64,000 nucleotides of DNA from Theocolax elegans (GCA_026168455.1 CM047425.1:29006548-29070547), one strand, 5' to 3'; positions 8,951 through 19,504 are shown, counted from the stretch's first letter. Numbers and translations: made by a program. The notes: generated from the letters alone by a model not told the origin.

Positions 8951-11900
8951 ATTGAAAGTAATCGAAATTTGGAAAAATTAATACTGGTTTTTCGCATAAA
9001 CTGATGCGTAATGTCTCAAATGCCTTTTCTGTTTCTTCTGACCATTTAAATTGAACGTCCTTTTTTAATAAATCCATTAAAGGTTTTGCAATTTTTGAAA
9101 ATTGATAAATAAATCTTCTATAGTAGCCCGCTAAACCCAAAAATTGCTTGATATTTTTCACATTTTGAGGGCGTGGAAATTTTCGTACATCTTCAATTTT
9201 CTGCGAATCTGGTTTAATTCCTTCTGCACTAATAACATGACCTAAATATGTAACTGTTTTTTTAAAAAATTCACATTTCTCTGGTTCTAATTTTAAAACC
9301 GCTTTTCGCAATCTAATAAATAAATTCTCTAATCTTTTACTATGCTCTTGTAGAGTCTCCGAATAGCATATAATATCATCAATAAAGCAAAAAAGTTCTT
9401 TATTGATAAGTCCAGCGAGTGCAATTGAAAGTGCTCTTTAGAATGTAGCCGGCATTGTTCGTAGTCCAAAGCTTCCTCGATTAAAATGATACAAATCTCC
9501 GTTTGTAACAAACGCGGTTTTGTGACGGTCTCGTTCGTCAATTTCTATTTGATGGTACGAAGCCTTAAGATCAAAAGTTGAGAATTTTTTTGATCCGCCC
9601 AATTGGTCTATTATTTCAGTTATATTCGGTAGCGGAAATTGGTCGTCTAAAGTTTTCGCATTTAATTTGCGATAGTCGATCACCATTCTGTATTGCTTGC
9701 GTCCTTGTATGTCCTCTTTCTTAGGAACTAGAAAACAAGGGCTTGAGTACGATGAGGTAGATGGTTCGATAATGCCGTCCTTTAATAAGTCTTGCACTTG
9801 TCTTGCTATTTCTTCTTTATGTACCGGAGGTAATCGGTATTGTTTTGAAGTTATTGGTACATCATCCGTTGTTGGAATTGTGAGTTTTAAAATATGTGTT
9901 GCTGTTAATTTTTCACCCGGAAGGTACAAGATGTCGCTATATTTCTCAATTAATTTTTCTATTTCTTCTCTTTCATCAGCAGCCAAATGGTCTAGTCGTA
10001 GTAATGATTTTACCTTTTCCGCTCTCCCTTTTGGTATGACACATGCTAAGCGATAAACTTTATGACTACCTTTTAGTTTCTTTCCGCCTTTTCCTTTTAA
10101 ATTAATTCTTAATTTAAGTAAACCCTCCAATGTATCTTTAATAACATTTTTATGAGATTCTCCCCCAAAAGCATGTAGTTTTACATAATTTCCTAATTTA
10201 TTTAGATTTTCTCTTAATTCCTTTGAGTTATTTGTTGAGTTTTCATGATACTTTATTTCCATTAGTAGATTACTTATTAACATTTCCATGTCTTGGTTAT
10301 TATTCCACAGAATTCCATTATTCATTAAACCTTCCTCTAGAATTTTTTGTAACATGCGTGTCGAAATTAACAACCTTTCTTCATCGAATTCGTTTGCGTC
10401 TACATTTTCATTTTGTGCTAATGCCTTTTTATTTTTTGTATTATTATCGAGACCTACCATATCTTTTCTCTTTATCTCAAAATTAGAATATTTTTCATTA
10501 CTTATTTCGTTCTCGTTTCTTGGATTTGGGTGCGCGCTTGATTTATTAGTTGCCTCATCACTTTCGAGTTCATTTAAGAGATTATTTTTTTTATTTGAGG
10601 AGTGCTTTTGCAATCTTTCTTTATTAATTTCATGATTAAAGTGTTCTTCATCGTTCTCCTTTATTACTGGGTTCGATTTGGTATTTGTTTCTAATTTCTT
10701 AATGATTTTAATTTCTTGGCTTGTCTCTTCGTTTCCTTGTTCGATTAATTTACATACATTAGGCTTACATACTGCCTTCGTACGTAAGACTTGATTTAGG
10801 CTTGGAATTTCATTTAGACTTCGATATTGAGTTACCTTTGAACTTGATTTTAGATTTTGAGTTTGATTTGAACTTGAATTTTGATTTAGAATTTGATTTT
10901 GAATTCCATTTGAACTTGAATTATGATTATGATTTTGAATTTCATTTGAATTTGCATTTTGATTTAGAATTTGATTTTGAATTTCATTTGAATTTGAATT
11001 TTGATTTAGAATTTGATTTTGACTTTCATTTGAATTTGAATTTTGATTTAGAATTTGATTTTGAATTTCATTTGAATTTGAATTTTGATTTAGAATTTGA
11101 TTTTTACTTTCATTTGAATTTGAATTTTGATTTAGAATTTGATTTTGAATTTCATTTGAATTTGAATTTTGATTTAGAATTTGATATTGAATTTCATTTA
11201 AACTTGCATTTTGATTTAGAATTTGATTTTGAATTTCATTTGAATTTGAATTTTGATTTAGAATTTGATATTGAATTTCATTTAAACTTGCATTTTGATT
11301 TAGATTTCGATTTTGAATTGGAATTTGATTTTGATTTCGTTTGGGATCTTGTATTTCCAATTTATTTTTACATTGAGATCGAATTTGAATATCTTTCTGA
11401 TTTTTTAATTGATTTCGACCCGGTGGGTCCTGACTTTGAGATTTAATTAGAATTGACTCTTGCTTACGCGATGGGCTTATATGTCCTCGAATTCGCGTCT
11501 CTTCTACATGATATACTTTCTCATTAATATGATCGACCTCTCGGGTCGACACCTCCCTTCGTTGAAAATTTTCATTAGCATAATTCGTTTTTCCTGTTTC
11601 CCCAAACAAATTCCTTTTAGGTGGTTTTATTACCTGTGTGATATGTTTTACGACTTCCTCACCCTCTCTTGCATTGACACTCATAGGGTTAGCGGAAATT
11701 CCCTTACGCGTTCCCGTTCTCTCGTTCAATATACTGTTACGTTTTTCTATGACATTAATCGTCGGGTCTTCATACCTTTCCTTTGTTTCGATCAATAATA
11801 TGTTTTCTTCTACAAAAGGGATACAGACGTCTACAACTCTTAACATTCTTTTCGCATAATCAATTTTTGCACCTAATCGACAGAAAAAATCGCTTCCCAG

Positions 11901-12192
11901 TAAACCATCTTCGATTATAGGCACGTTGTCATTTATTATATGGAATTTAATGTCAAACTTTTGAAAATTGATGTCAACTTTGCCTAAAGTGTAAATACTT
12001 TCTTCCGTGATTCCTTTTAATTCTAATATTTCATTTTTATTAATATTTTCGTCTTTTGGTATGTTTCGTAATTTTAGTAAATTGGGACCTGCTCCTGAAT
12101 CTAAAATAAGAGTTATTTCCTCGTTGCTTCTCGGATTTTTAAGTTTAATAATTGGCGACTTGCAATTTTTACTTAATCGAACATATCTTTTG
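8898..12192 (-). pseudogene. Gypsy pol: protease, Asn/Gln-rich insert, reverse transcriptase
   Basis: Open on the minus strand from about 12192, overlapping the gag end in the -1 frame. Near the start LILDSGAGPNLL is the aspartic protease active site, followed by GLLGSDFF. After about 170 residues comes a low-complexity Asn/Gln-rich repeat tract (about 10860-11325), then a Lys-rich segment and the RT: KLNAKTLDDQFPLP, FSTFDLKASYHQI, FGLRTMPATF and FIDDIICYS (the YxDD box, here FIDD). One TAA at 9440-9438 interrupts the frame between PATF and FIDD; the same frame then resumes to about 8950 (CEFFKKTVTYLGHVISAEGI). The insert between protease and RT is unusual for the family. Confidence 0.85.
10860..11325 (-). 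repeat. 42-bp tandem repeat coding Asn/Gln-rich 14-mers in pol
   Basis: About ten imperfect tandem copies of a 42-bp unit. In the pol frame each gives the 14-residue unit NQILNQNSNSNEIQ with variants (NASLNEIQYQ, SNESKNQ, SSNGIQNQ). It lies between protease and RT and keeps the frame open throughout. The opposite strand is open too (10802-11446), but that is a by-product of the repeat. Confidence 0.95.
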
Positions 12193-13861
12193 ATGATGTG
12201 GGTTCCTGTTTTTTGTAACTGGGGCGCCTCGTGTACTCGGTCTCTCGTCTCGCGCCCTGTTTTCGGAGACCATTTTCGTTTTCCGATCGGTTCTCTCGAT
12301 TCCGATTATTAAATTCCCGTTTTCCACATTCTTCTATAATATGGCCCTCTTTTTTGCAGTATCGGCATATCCTTTCTGTATTTGTATAATTTTGTTTTGG
12401 GAACGTTGCATTTTGGCGACGAACATATTGATTTTCTTGCTGCTTAAATTCGTTAGTCCGTTTTTCACCTGGCCATTGTTGCGGTCTGCGTGACTCTCGA
12501 GACTCCGCCCAGTCATTCGTAGGCCGTCTTTCCCTGGCTTGGGGTTGTCTCATTTTTTCTAAATGCCAGCATTTCGGTGCCAGGTGGCCCTGTCTTCCGC
12601 AAAGTAGGCATTTATCGGTATATTTTGTCTCGGCAAAATGGACTCTTTGTATAGGATTGTTATTTTCTGTTATGACTTTAATTGTTTCATTTAACTCTTC
12701 TACTTCATAGCATGCAAAATCTCTTTCGATTTCTATAGCTTCTGCAGTAGCTTCATCCAATTTACACACTTGCCCCATTCGTGCTTTTATTTCCCAATGT
12801 AAACCGCGAATAAAAAATTTTACTAAATCATTTTCTGAAGATCGATTGAAATTATTAGTTAATCTTTTTTCTCTTCGAGCTGCTTCAGTGATTTCTTGAC
12901 CGATGGATCTAACCCTGTTTGAAAAAACTACGACACTTTCTTCCCTTTTCTGTTTTACATTAGCTAATTCACCGTGCAATTGATGATAAGATATCGCAGA
13001 CCCAAAAATACTTTCAAAAAAATTTGCAATATTTTCAATCGATTCAAAACTTTTTTTTGCTGCACTCTTCAATGCTTCTCCATATAATCTCATTTTAATT
13101 AATTTCGCGAGGTCCGGTTCATATTGTTCATGTATTATGTTGCAAGCTTCCCTACATCCGTCAACAAATTGACTCAATGGAATATTTACCCCATTATATT
13201 TTGGTATTAATTCAAGTGCGTCTTTTATAGAAAGGGGCCTCACTTGTCCTAAGGTTGAGTTTGTTAAATACGAATTTAATCTTGGCAATCTCTCCGATAC
13301 TAAATTAATATTATTACAGTTATTTGGTAAAATTGGTGTGCTTGTAGTAAATCTGACATTATTATCTCGTTTAACAATTTCAGGTTTCATTGGTTGTTCT
13401 GATGTTTTTGCATTTTTAATTGTTGTATTTTCTGCCGAAAAATAGGTTGTGTTATCGTCTGTTAGTTCGGGTTTAAAACCTATCCCATTTACTTCTACTT
13501 TAGTTTTTGCTTCTAAGTTTCCGATAATATAATCGATTATTAATTTTGGATTTACTCTTTTTTCTATAAAATCGCCTAAAGCTTCAATTAGATACTTATC
13601 TTCGCGAAATTCTATTATATCTTTTTTGTCTATGAATTCCTTTAACAAGTCAATTATTATAGGTATATTTTTATCGAGGCCTACCGCTTCATCTGACAAA
13701 TGTATCCCGCTATCATGCCTATCTTTAAAAAATTTTAACAAACTAGCTAAAGATTTGTCCGGATTTTCAACACAAAAATCTGGATTTATTTTAAGCGCCT
13801 GCTTAAGCAAAATTGTAACCGCGTCTTTATTTCGAGAATTCTCTTTTTCATTGGTACCCAT
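12173..13861 (-). CDS. gag: Gag polyprotein of the env-bearing Gypsy element
   Basis: Intact minus-strand frame of about 562 codons from the first ATG (13861-13859, MGTNEKENSRNK). The frame is also open a little upstream, but only via non-ATG codons. Capsid-like region includes LSQFVDGCREACNIIHEQ and VVFSNRVRSIGQEI (retrotransposon gag domain). Two CCHC zinc knuckles follow: CLLCGRQGHLAPKC and CRYCKKEGHIIEEC. The protein packages the RNA. It ends at TAA 12175-12173, with pol continuing in the -1 frame from inside the last codons; I see no classic slippery heptamer. This is the only unbroken gene of the element. Confidence 0.9.
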   Translation of the reverse strand: MGTNEKENSRNKDAVTILLKQALKINPDFCVENPDKSLASLLKFFKDRHDSGIHLSDEAVGLDKNIPIIIDLLKEFIDKKDIIEFREDKYLIEALGDFIEKRVNPKLIIDYIIGNLEAKTKVEVNGIGFKPELTDDNTTYFSAENTTIKNAKTSEQPMKPEIVKRDNNVRFTTSTPILPNNCNNINLVSERLPRLNSYLTNSTLGQVRPLSIKDALELIPKYNGVNIPLSQFVDGCREACNIIHEQYEPDLAKLIKMRLYGEALKSAAKKSFESIENIANFFESIFGSAISYHQLHGELANVKQKREESVVVFSNRVRSIGQEITEAARREKRLTNNFNRSSENDLVKFFIRGLHWEIKARMGQVCKLDEATAEAIEIERDFACYEVEELNETIKVITENNNPIQRVHFAETKYTDKCLLCGRQGHLAPKCWHLEKMRQPQARERRPTNDWAESRESRRPQQWPGEKRTNEFKQQENQYVRRQNATFPKQNYTNTERICRYCKKEGHIIEECGKREFNNRNRENRSENENGLRKQGARRETEYTRRPSYKKQEPTSSKDMFD

Positions 13862-13910
13862 GATCTGTGCTAATAAGGAAGACAATTGCTCTAATCCTTC
13901 TTTAATTTTT

Positions 13911-13925
13911 AGGACGAGCCCCCAC
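13911..13925 (-). promoter_or_regulatory. Primer-binding site, tRNA-Pro type
   Basis: The minus strand reads TGGGGGCTCGTCCT directly after the LTR end GTAACA (one base between). TGGGGGCTCGTCC is the well-known complement of the 3' end of tRNA-Pro used by many gammaretroviruses. It fixes the boundary between LTR and leader. Confidence 0.75.
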
Positions 13926-13926
13926 T

Positions 13927-14578
13927 TGTTACGTCCTAGGGTAGACGTAACGTAGAAAAATTAAATAGACTGAATTTAAATTAAAAATAGAAGTTCCCCG
14001 TTTTAGTACGCGTATAGCGTCAAGGATGGGTGGCAATTCTCCTCGGTATAGCACAGGTCATAGACCCTTCCGAAATTTACGTGCATGGGTAAGCCCGAGG
14101 TGCGACAATGAGTGAAGGCGAGAAAAGGAAAACAACCAACCTTATCGGGCGGGAGATCTACGGTTGACCGGTGGCTGCAACTGCTCGGCTGTCTTTCTCG
14201 CTCTCGTTGATCCTCGATACAGAGACTCCCTTACAATAGAAATGCGGTATAGACTAATTTGGATTTTAAAGGGAATAGGAAAAAGACTGGTGTTTGAAGG
14301 TTTAAAGATACTGAACAATGACTTTCGATATTCTTGCTTTATTTCGCGTTAAATTTTGGATACAGGATTTTACCTTACTTGAGAAAGGACTAAAGAGCAA
14401 GAGCGCACACCCCTGCGCGACATCCCTATTTATATCAAGGGTTTGGGGTGGAGTTTTGGTTCCTCTTGACCAATCAAATATTGTACATTTACTTAATTAA
14501 TTTATTCTTTGTCATGCGTGACCTAATTAAGTTATTGGCTAGAATTTTTCAAGGCGTTTCCTGTCTTTGACGAGGACA
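13927..14578 (-). repeat. 5' LTR of the env-bearing Gypsy element
   Basis: The inner edge (13927, TGTTACGTCC on the plus strand, so ...GTAACA on the minus) is fixed by the primer site. The outer edge near 14578 is a guess from the TGT/ACA end rule. On the minus strand a TATAAATAGGG box (14434-14424) and an AATAAA signal (14343-14338) sit in the order expected for U3-R-U5. No second copy is present in the window. Confidence 0.65.
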
Positions 14579-15290
14579 TCCTACTTTACGTATTAAATGT
14601 GTGCGCACGTGTGTGCGTATGTGTGTGTGCATATGTGTGTGTGTATGTGTACGCGCATGTGTGTACGTTGCGTCTATCATGACGCGACAATATATTACTC
14701 AGTACTTTCATAAAAAAAATTTGATATACGTGTTAAAATTTACAAAATTTATGAAAGGTTTTTGCAAATCACACATATTATTTTTACAGAAATGTAAAGA
14801 AAAATCATTAAGTAGCTAGAAGAAAGAACGGTTGCTTATCCACTCTAATAACATTATTTTATCCATTTAAATTATTCAATGACCTTACACATTCATACTT
14901 CACATAGCATGAAAATAGTAATATTCCAATATGTGTTAAGAATAATTTCAAAATTAATTTTACACTTACCATGGAACTAATTAAGTATATTAATTGTATA
15001 AAAATGTAAATCGTTATAGTTGCAAAGATGTAGAACTCTAAATACACTAATTACATAACATTACTATTTCTTAGAAAATAGAAAATTTCATGTTCGCTAC
15101 ACAGATTATTTCGTTATTTTAAATTTATCTGGCTTTGCGAACCAATATACTTTATTAAGCAAGCCTTATAATACTCTTCGTCCACTATAGTTGGTGGATG
15201 TCCCAGAGTAAACTATAATATATTGATAGACGTATATTTTGTCATCCACGCAAATTTTATTTCAAACTAAGTTTTCTCGATCTTGGTGAA
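14579..15290. other. Intergenic, GT-rich microsatellite then AT-rich
   Basis: A (GT)n-like tract lies at about 14597-14670. The rest is AT-rich with no supported gene; the small frames (14601-14819, 14859-15047) have no recognisable features. Confidence 0.6.
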
Positions 15291-15690
15291 TAAACCATAC
15301 ATTTAATTAGATGACGACGTTTCGATGACTTTTCGTCATCCTCTTCAGGCTATACCTTTATTTACAAAAACGAATACATTTGATTAATTAACAATAATTA
15401 TTAATTTAATTTTTTAGCCTATTGATTTATAACATTTTAAATCGTAGTGTCACTGAGTCGTCGCACTAACAATGAAAACAAGGATAATGAAAACCAATGA
15501 ACTTTATTTTGTTATATGCACAGAAACTGAATAGTTGCGATGATTACCTTTATCCCCTTAAAAGCTCCATAATTCAACATTACTAATAAAATAAATACTT
15601 AAATATTAATAACACAGAAGAAAGAGCAAAAGCAGTCACAAAGAAAATATCACAGACGGTAGACTAAATTCAATCACAGCCGGTTTATAT
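15290..15690 (-). mobile_element. Penelope-like element 3' remnant
   Basis: Minus-strand 3' end of a Penelope-like retroelement without coding sequence. It holds a hammerhead-like motif (next entry). It shares short words (ATCACAGACGGT, GGCTATACC) in the same order with the remnant at 39795-41140, which does carry the endonuclease domain. It ends where the palindrome at 15695 begins. Confidence 0.5.
15310..15350 (-). ncRNA. Hammerhead-ribozyme-like motif (Penelope type)
   Basis: On the minus strand: CTGAAGA (15348-15342), one extra G, a 6-bp stem GATGAC/GTCATC, then GAAAC (15323-15319), loop GTC, then GTC, a canonical cleavage triplet (predicted cut between 15313 and 15312). This is the CUGANGA...GAAA core with a 2-bp stem III reported for Penelope-like elements. 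The extra G before stem II is shared by the other three motifs in the window. Stem I is weak, so a dimeric form would be needed. Confidence 0.6.
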
Positions 15691-15694
15691 ATAT

Positions 15695-17066
15695 GGGAGA
15701 TTCCATGTGAAGTGATCCATTTAAAAAATAGAATTTTGTTTTAATGTATGGAATCAGTAAAAAACTACTTGAATAGAGTGTAGCTAAATTTTTAGACCTA
15801 AATTTCAATTAGTACCAGAGCTGTAGCCAATCAAAAAATCGAATTTTTTTAAAAAAATGACTTTATGGCCATTTTTATCACTTAATAACTCAAAATCTAA
15901 CAATTTTTTCTTATATACATTAAATTTGAAAAAGTTTATAAATTTCAAGAAGAATCTGTTGAAATATTTTATTTACATTAGTTTAACACATTGAATATAG
16001 TTATAATTAATAAAAACCTTTATAGTAAAAAAAAGGGTTGTACGATCAAAAATATTTTATCCATCCAAGAATCTAATTCATCGATGATTAATTACCTTCA
16101 AAATGGTGCAAAGTTTGAGTGCGGCAGAGCATTTCAGACAAAGTTATGGTGATTTTAGGCAAATTTCTTAAAAAAAGAGAGTGAATGCATTTTATGAAAA
16201 AAACAGAGTAACCGTATACTTGCATTCAAACAACATGGCACTAATATTCTTCAATAATACTAAAATATACTATTTAATGTTAGTTACTGATACTTTTCAA
16301 TCTCTAAGCTGCTTACAAACACAAAGCAGTAGGTGTAAGCAGTTATACCTGTTATATAATTGAATAAATACCTAAAACTTATTAAAATTCCAATAAATCC
16401 AATTACATAACAGGTATAACTGCTTACACCTACTGCTTTGTGTTTGTAAGCAGCTTAGAGATTGAAAAGTATCAGTAACTAACAATAAATAGTATATTTT
16501 AGTATTATTGAAGAATATTAGTGCCATGTTGTTTGAATGCAAGTATACGGTTACTCTATTTTTTTCCTTAAAATGCATTCGCTCTCTTTTTTTAAGAAAT
16601 TTGCCTAAAATCACCATAACTTTGTCTGAAATGCTCTGCCGCACTCAAACTTTGCACCATTTTGAAGGTAATTAATCATTGATGAATTAGATTCTTGGAT
16701 GGATAAAATATTTTTGATCGTACAACCCTTTTTTTTACTATAAAGGTTTTTATTAATTATAACTATATTCAATGTGTTAAACTAATGTAAATAAAATATT
16801 TCAACAGATTCTTCTTGAAATTTATAAACTTTTTCAAATTTAATGTATATAAGAAAAAATTGTTAGATTTTGAGTTATTAAGTGATAAAAATGGCCATAA
16901 AGTCATTTTTTTAAAAAAATTCGATTTTTTGATTGGCTACAGCTCTGGTACTAATTGAAATTTAGGTCTAAAAATTTAGCTACACTCTATTCAAGTAGTT
17001 TTTTACTGATTCCATACATTAAAACAAAATTCTATTTTTTAAATGGATCACTTCACATGGAATCTC

Positions 17067-17068
<2 letters not shown>
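15695..17068. mobile_element. Palindromic foldback element, 1374 bp
   Basis: Two 669-bp arms (15695-16363 and 16400-17068) are near-identical inverted copies around 36 bp. Ends are GGGAGATTCC and GGAATCTCCC. Both flanks are (AT)n, so a TA duplication is possible but cannot be proved. The small frames in each arm (16181-16363 plus, 16372-16644 minus) are the same sequence read in mirror and show no domain. Confidence 0.85.
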
Positions 17069-17102
<34 letters not shown>

Positions 17103-17860
17103 ACAACTATAGTTATGTGTTATAACACTAACTATACCTGTATATAAAGGCGCGATTTTTAATTCAAATTATATGTCAATTTCACTAAATTAAATTTCTA
17201 TATGTATTGTGCATGCAAATAATTAAATTAAACATTTTTTTATTTATATTACGTCAACAATTTAAAAATAAAAGAAAAAAAAATCTTTTTTATTATCAAA
17301 TATAATAACAAAATTTTTATTTACAAAATGTACTTATTACAAAATTCAATTAACCAAAACTATGTGACAATATTTGACTAGAATTAATACTGTAAACAAA
17401 GAAAAAATAATAAAGAAAAAATAATCAACACAATTAAAATTGTTTTTTCAGTCTACTAACAATACCATTGTAATGTTGACTAAATTTTTTGTGTGATGAT
17501 TATTTTTTCTTTATATCACATATTAGTAACACTGTTTTATTTCTCTGTTTTCATTGAAATAAACAATACTATCAAATATGATATTCAAGTGTTTATTAAT
17601 TAATCAGTCTTTACTTTTCCCAAGACGAATTAGAGATCCTCAATGTTCTTGATCATTACTAATTTAAAAATGTATTTCATAAAATTGACTGTTAATACCC
17701 GCAGTGTGTGAAAATTATGACTACAAATATGTAGATAAATATTTAAGCTGAGATATGAGTTTCCCCATATAAATTGACCGTTCTCGTCTACATTAGTAAT
17801 ATCAATTTTAACATGTTTTTTGCAACCTCAAATTGTTAATTATTAAAATATATTATATAG
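17069..17860. other. AT-rich intergenic sequence
   Basis: Begins with an (AT)n microsatellite (17069-17098). No reading frame, RNA gene or repeat could be supported. Confidence 0.6.
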
Positions 17861-17942
17861 GAGGTAAGTCCACCATCGTCCTTCCTTGGGGTTGAGGAAG
17901 GTCTTCCGGGTCCGAGGCAGCGGATCGGTCGGCGAGTGTAAA

Positions 17943-18001
<59 letters not shown>

Positions 18002-18384
18002 CGATCGTACGAGTCCAGCCGAGGAAGTCACGGGTCGAGTGGATCTCCCCGTGGCCCGTGGCCATCTTTGCCGAGCTTTCCAAAAGCGCCAGGAGAGGCC
18101 GCTGCTTTCCCAGTTTGTGTCCAGCAGGGTTACCATTTAGGGTTTTCCTGTCCTCTATTATCTAATGTAAATGAGATCGTACTGTGTGAGTGGAAGAAAG
18201 AAAAAATACCTCTATCTGGCAACACTGGTGTCCAGGGTAAGCATAACCTTTATTCCCAGCGTGCTCGATCGCGAGTTAGGTCGGTTAACTCGTTTCAACT
18301 TGGTTGTTTCTCCTAGGTAGTGCCGAGGCAAATCATCGTCGTAAGAGAGAGTGTGAATATGTGAGTGAGAGAGAGAGGGAAAGG

Positions 18385-18446
<62 letters not shown>

Positions 18447-18600
18447 GCGTGTGTGTCGAGAGTGGAACTACGTTGTAAATTATTAGCGCACGTGAAAAAA
18501 ATATTTATTGTAATTTTGTACATCTATCAAGGGTTTATTAAAGATTAATTATTATTTAATCGGGTGTTATTCATTTAATTAATAATAATTATACACCTTC
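17861..18600. repeat. GC-richer block with two long GA microsatellites
   Basis: (GA)n at about 17946-17999 and again at about 18364-18442. Between them are GC-rich unique sequence and a hAT MITE. The block ends in an AT-rich stretch with ATTAAAG and TTATACA, which could be the end of a solo LTR, but no boundary or partner was found. The long Ser/Leu or Arg/Glu frames here are products of the GA repeat. Confidence 0.6.
18125..18226 (+). mobile_element. hAT-type MITE, 102 bp, with 8-bp TSD
   Basis: Starts CAGGGTTACCATTTAGGG and ends TATCTGGCAACACTG, an imperfect inverted repeat of the CAGNG type found in hAT elements. A perfect 8-bp duplication GTGTCCAG flanks it (18117-18124 and 18227-18234). 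A second copy lies inverted at 38526-38628. Confidence 0.85.
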
Positions 18601-18818
18601 CTATCCCGAAGGTGAAGCCAGAAACCGGAATTCCCTCTGGGAATAAAAGCCCGGCAGAAAAATAGTAAGTCATAAGAGAACATACATTCTGCAACGCGGG
18701 AACGGGAAATTTAGATGCCGATCTTTCAGTTGGCGCAAAATACCGTGTCGCAATACGATACAAAATTATTTTACTTCTATACAGTATAATATTAATATCT
18801 GTATGAAAAAATATTTAC

Positions 18819-18982
18819 CTGTTGTATTTCATGCCAGATAGGCAGAAAACTATTTGCTTTTATCCACTGATAGCGTACTGATGTTTGTAAATGATCTCTA
18901 CAAGTAAGTTCAACATTTTGACCAAAAGGAACATACTTTATTTCTGTATAAGAATTATATGATCTATACGGCGTTTCTGCAT
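18819..18982 (-). CDS. Immunoglobulin-domain exon, downstream of the 19.1-kb exon
   Basis: 164-bp minus-strand exon between an AG acceptor (ATATCAG before 18982) and a GTAAAT donor (18818 down). Using the phase of the preceding exon (G|AT) it reads AETPYRSYNSYTEIKYVPFG, then ELTCRDH and RYQWIKAN, the first Cys and the Trp of an Ig fold, which must finish in the next exon. The phase-1 entry is typical of Ig modules in extracellular proteins. With the neighbouring exon it suggests a secreted or basement-membrane protein, perlecan (trol) being my best guess but unproven. Confidence 0.6.
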
Positions 18983-19099
18983 CTGATATTACAAAACGAA
19001 GTAAGTTATATTAATATTTGTTATTATATAAAAGTAACGTTTGTATACCTAGATTATTTGTATAAACTACAGTAGTTAATTATTAAACAAAATGAATAC

Positions 19100-19369
19100 C
19101 TTGGATAACTAGATTAAAATCGCTTTCTACAACACCATCATCAGAATCTACGGCACATCTGTATACACCAGAATTAAAGGAATCTACGTCATTTATACTC
19201 AATATATTTCCAGATACTTTTGAATTCCAGGGTAAAGAGACTTCATAAGGCCTGCTCCAAACATAACGAGGATTTATTACACCTGAGGTCAAGCACTGCA
19301 GATTTATTGAATCTCCTATGTAAATTGGATCTTTGGATGCATTAACTTTTATTATAGGTGATATGGAAG
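19100..19369 (-). CDS. Immunoglobulin-domain exon (perlecan-like host gene?)
   Basis: A 270-bp (90-codon) minus-strand exon, phase 1 at both ends, with acceptor TTTTTTTGCTACAG before 19369 and donor GTATTC after 19100. It encodes one whole Ig domain: INLQCLTSG (first Cys), RYVWSRP (core Trp), then SFNSGVYRCAV (the DxGxYxC motif with second Cys). The reading frame is clean, unlike nearly everything around it, so this is likely a live host gene whose other exons lie outside the transposon-filled introns. A perlecan-type basement membrane proteoglycan is plausible from the VSGN...SGVYRC style of the domain; other Ig-superfamily proteins fit as well. Confidence 0.65.
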
Positions 19370-19504
19370 CTGTAGCAAAAAAAAATTTATTTAATAACAT
19401 ATATTAGTTCAGACTATTTTGTCAAGTATTAATAATATATCTCAAAGTATTTGTTGAACACTGTGCGAAACTCGAATAATACTTGTATAATAAATTTAAA
19501 CACT

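Larger units (their letters stand above)
1815..14578 (-). mobile_element. Ty3/Gypsy element with chuvirus-like env, 3' LTR missing
   Basis: Minus-strand order is LTR (13927-14578), primer site (13911-13925), gag, pol (PR-RT-RNaseH-IN) and env, which is the layout of an endogenous retrovirus-like Gypsy element. The 3' LTR expected left of env is absent; the sequence changes at about 1815 to the leader of another element. Coding breaks seen: a nonsense codon in RT, a frameshift in RNase H, a 1.77-kb tandem duplication through integrase, a nonsense codon in env and a 1.06-kb palindromic insertion in env. It is very unlikely to be active as it stands, although some of the one-base breaks could be sequencing error. 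Confidence 0.85.

Noticed and set aside
10288..10635. Plus-strand frame opposite pol
   Set aside because: Shadow of the minus-strand pol frame; hydrophobic by complementarity to Lys/Asn codons.
1815..14578. Free virus or integrated exogenous virus
   Set aside because: LTR, primer site and Gypsy pol show an endogenous LTR element; many disabling breaks and transposon insertions inside it show it is old germline sequence.
16181..16644. Mirror-image frames of 60 and 90 codons in the palindrome arms
   Set aside because: Same sequence read from each arm, no domain and no start context; a by-product of the inverted repeat.
17843..18523. Frames of Ser/Leu or Arg/Glu repeats on both strands
   Set aside because: They are translations of (GA)n microsatellites; no unique coding sequence.
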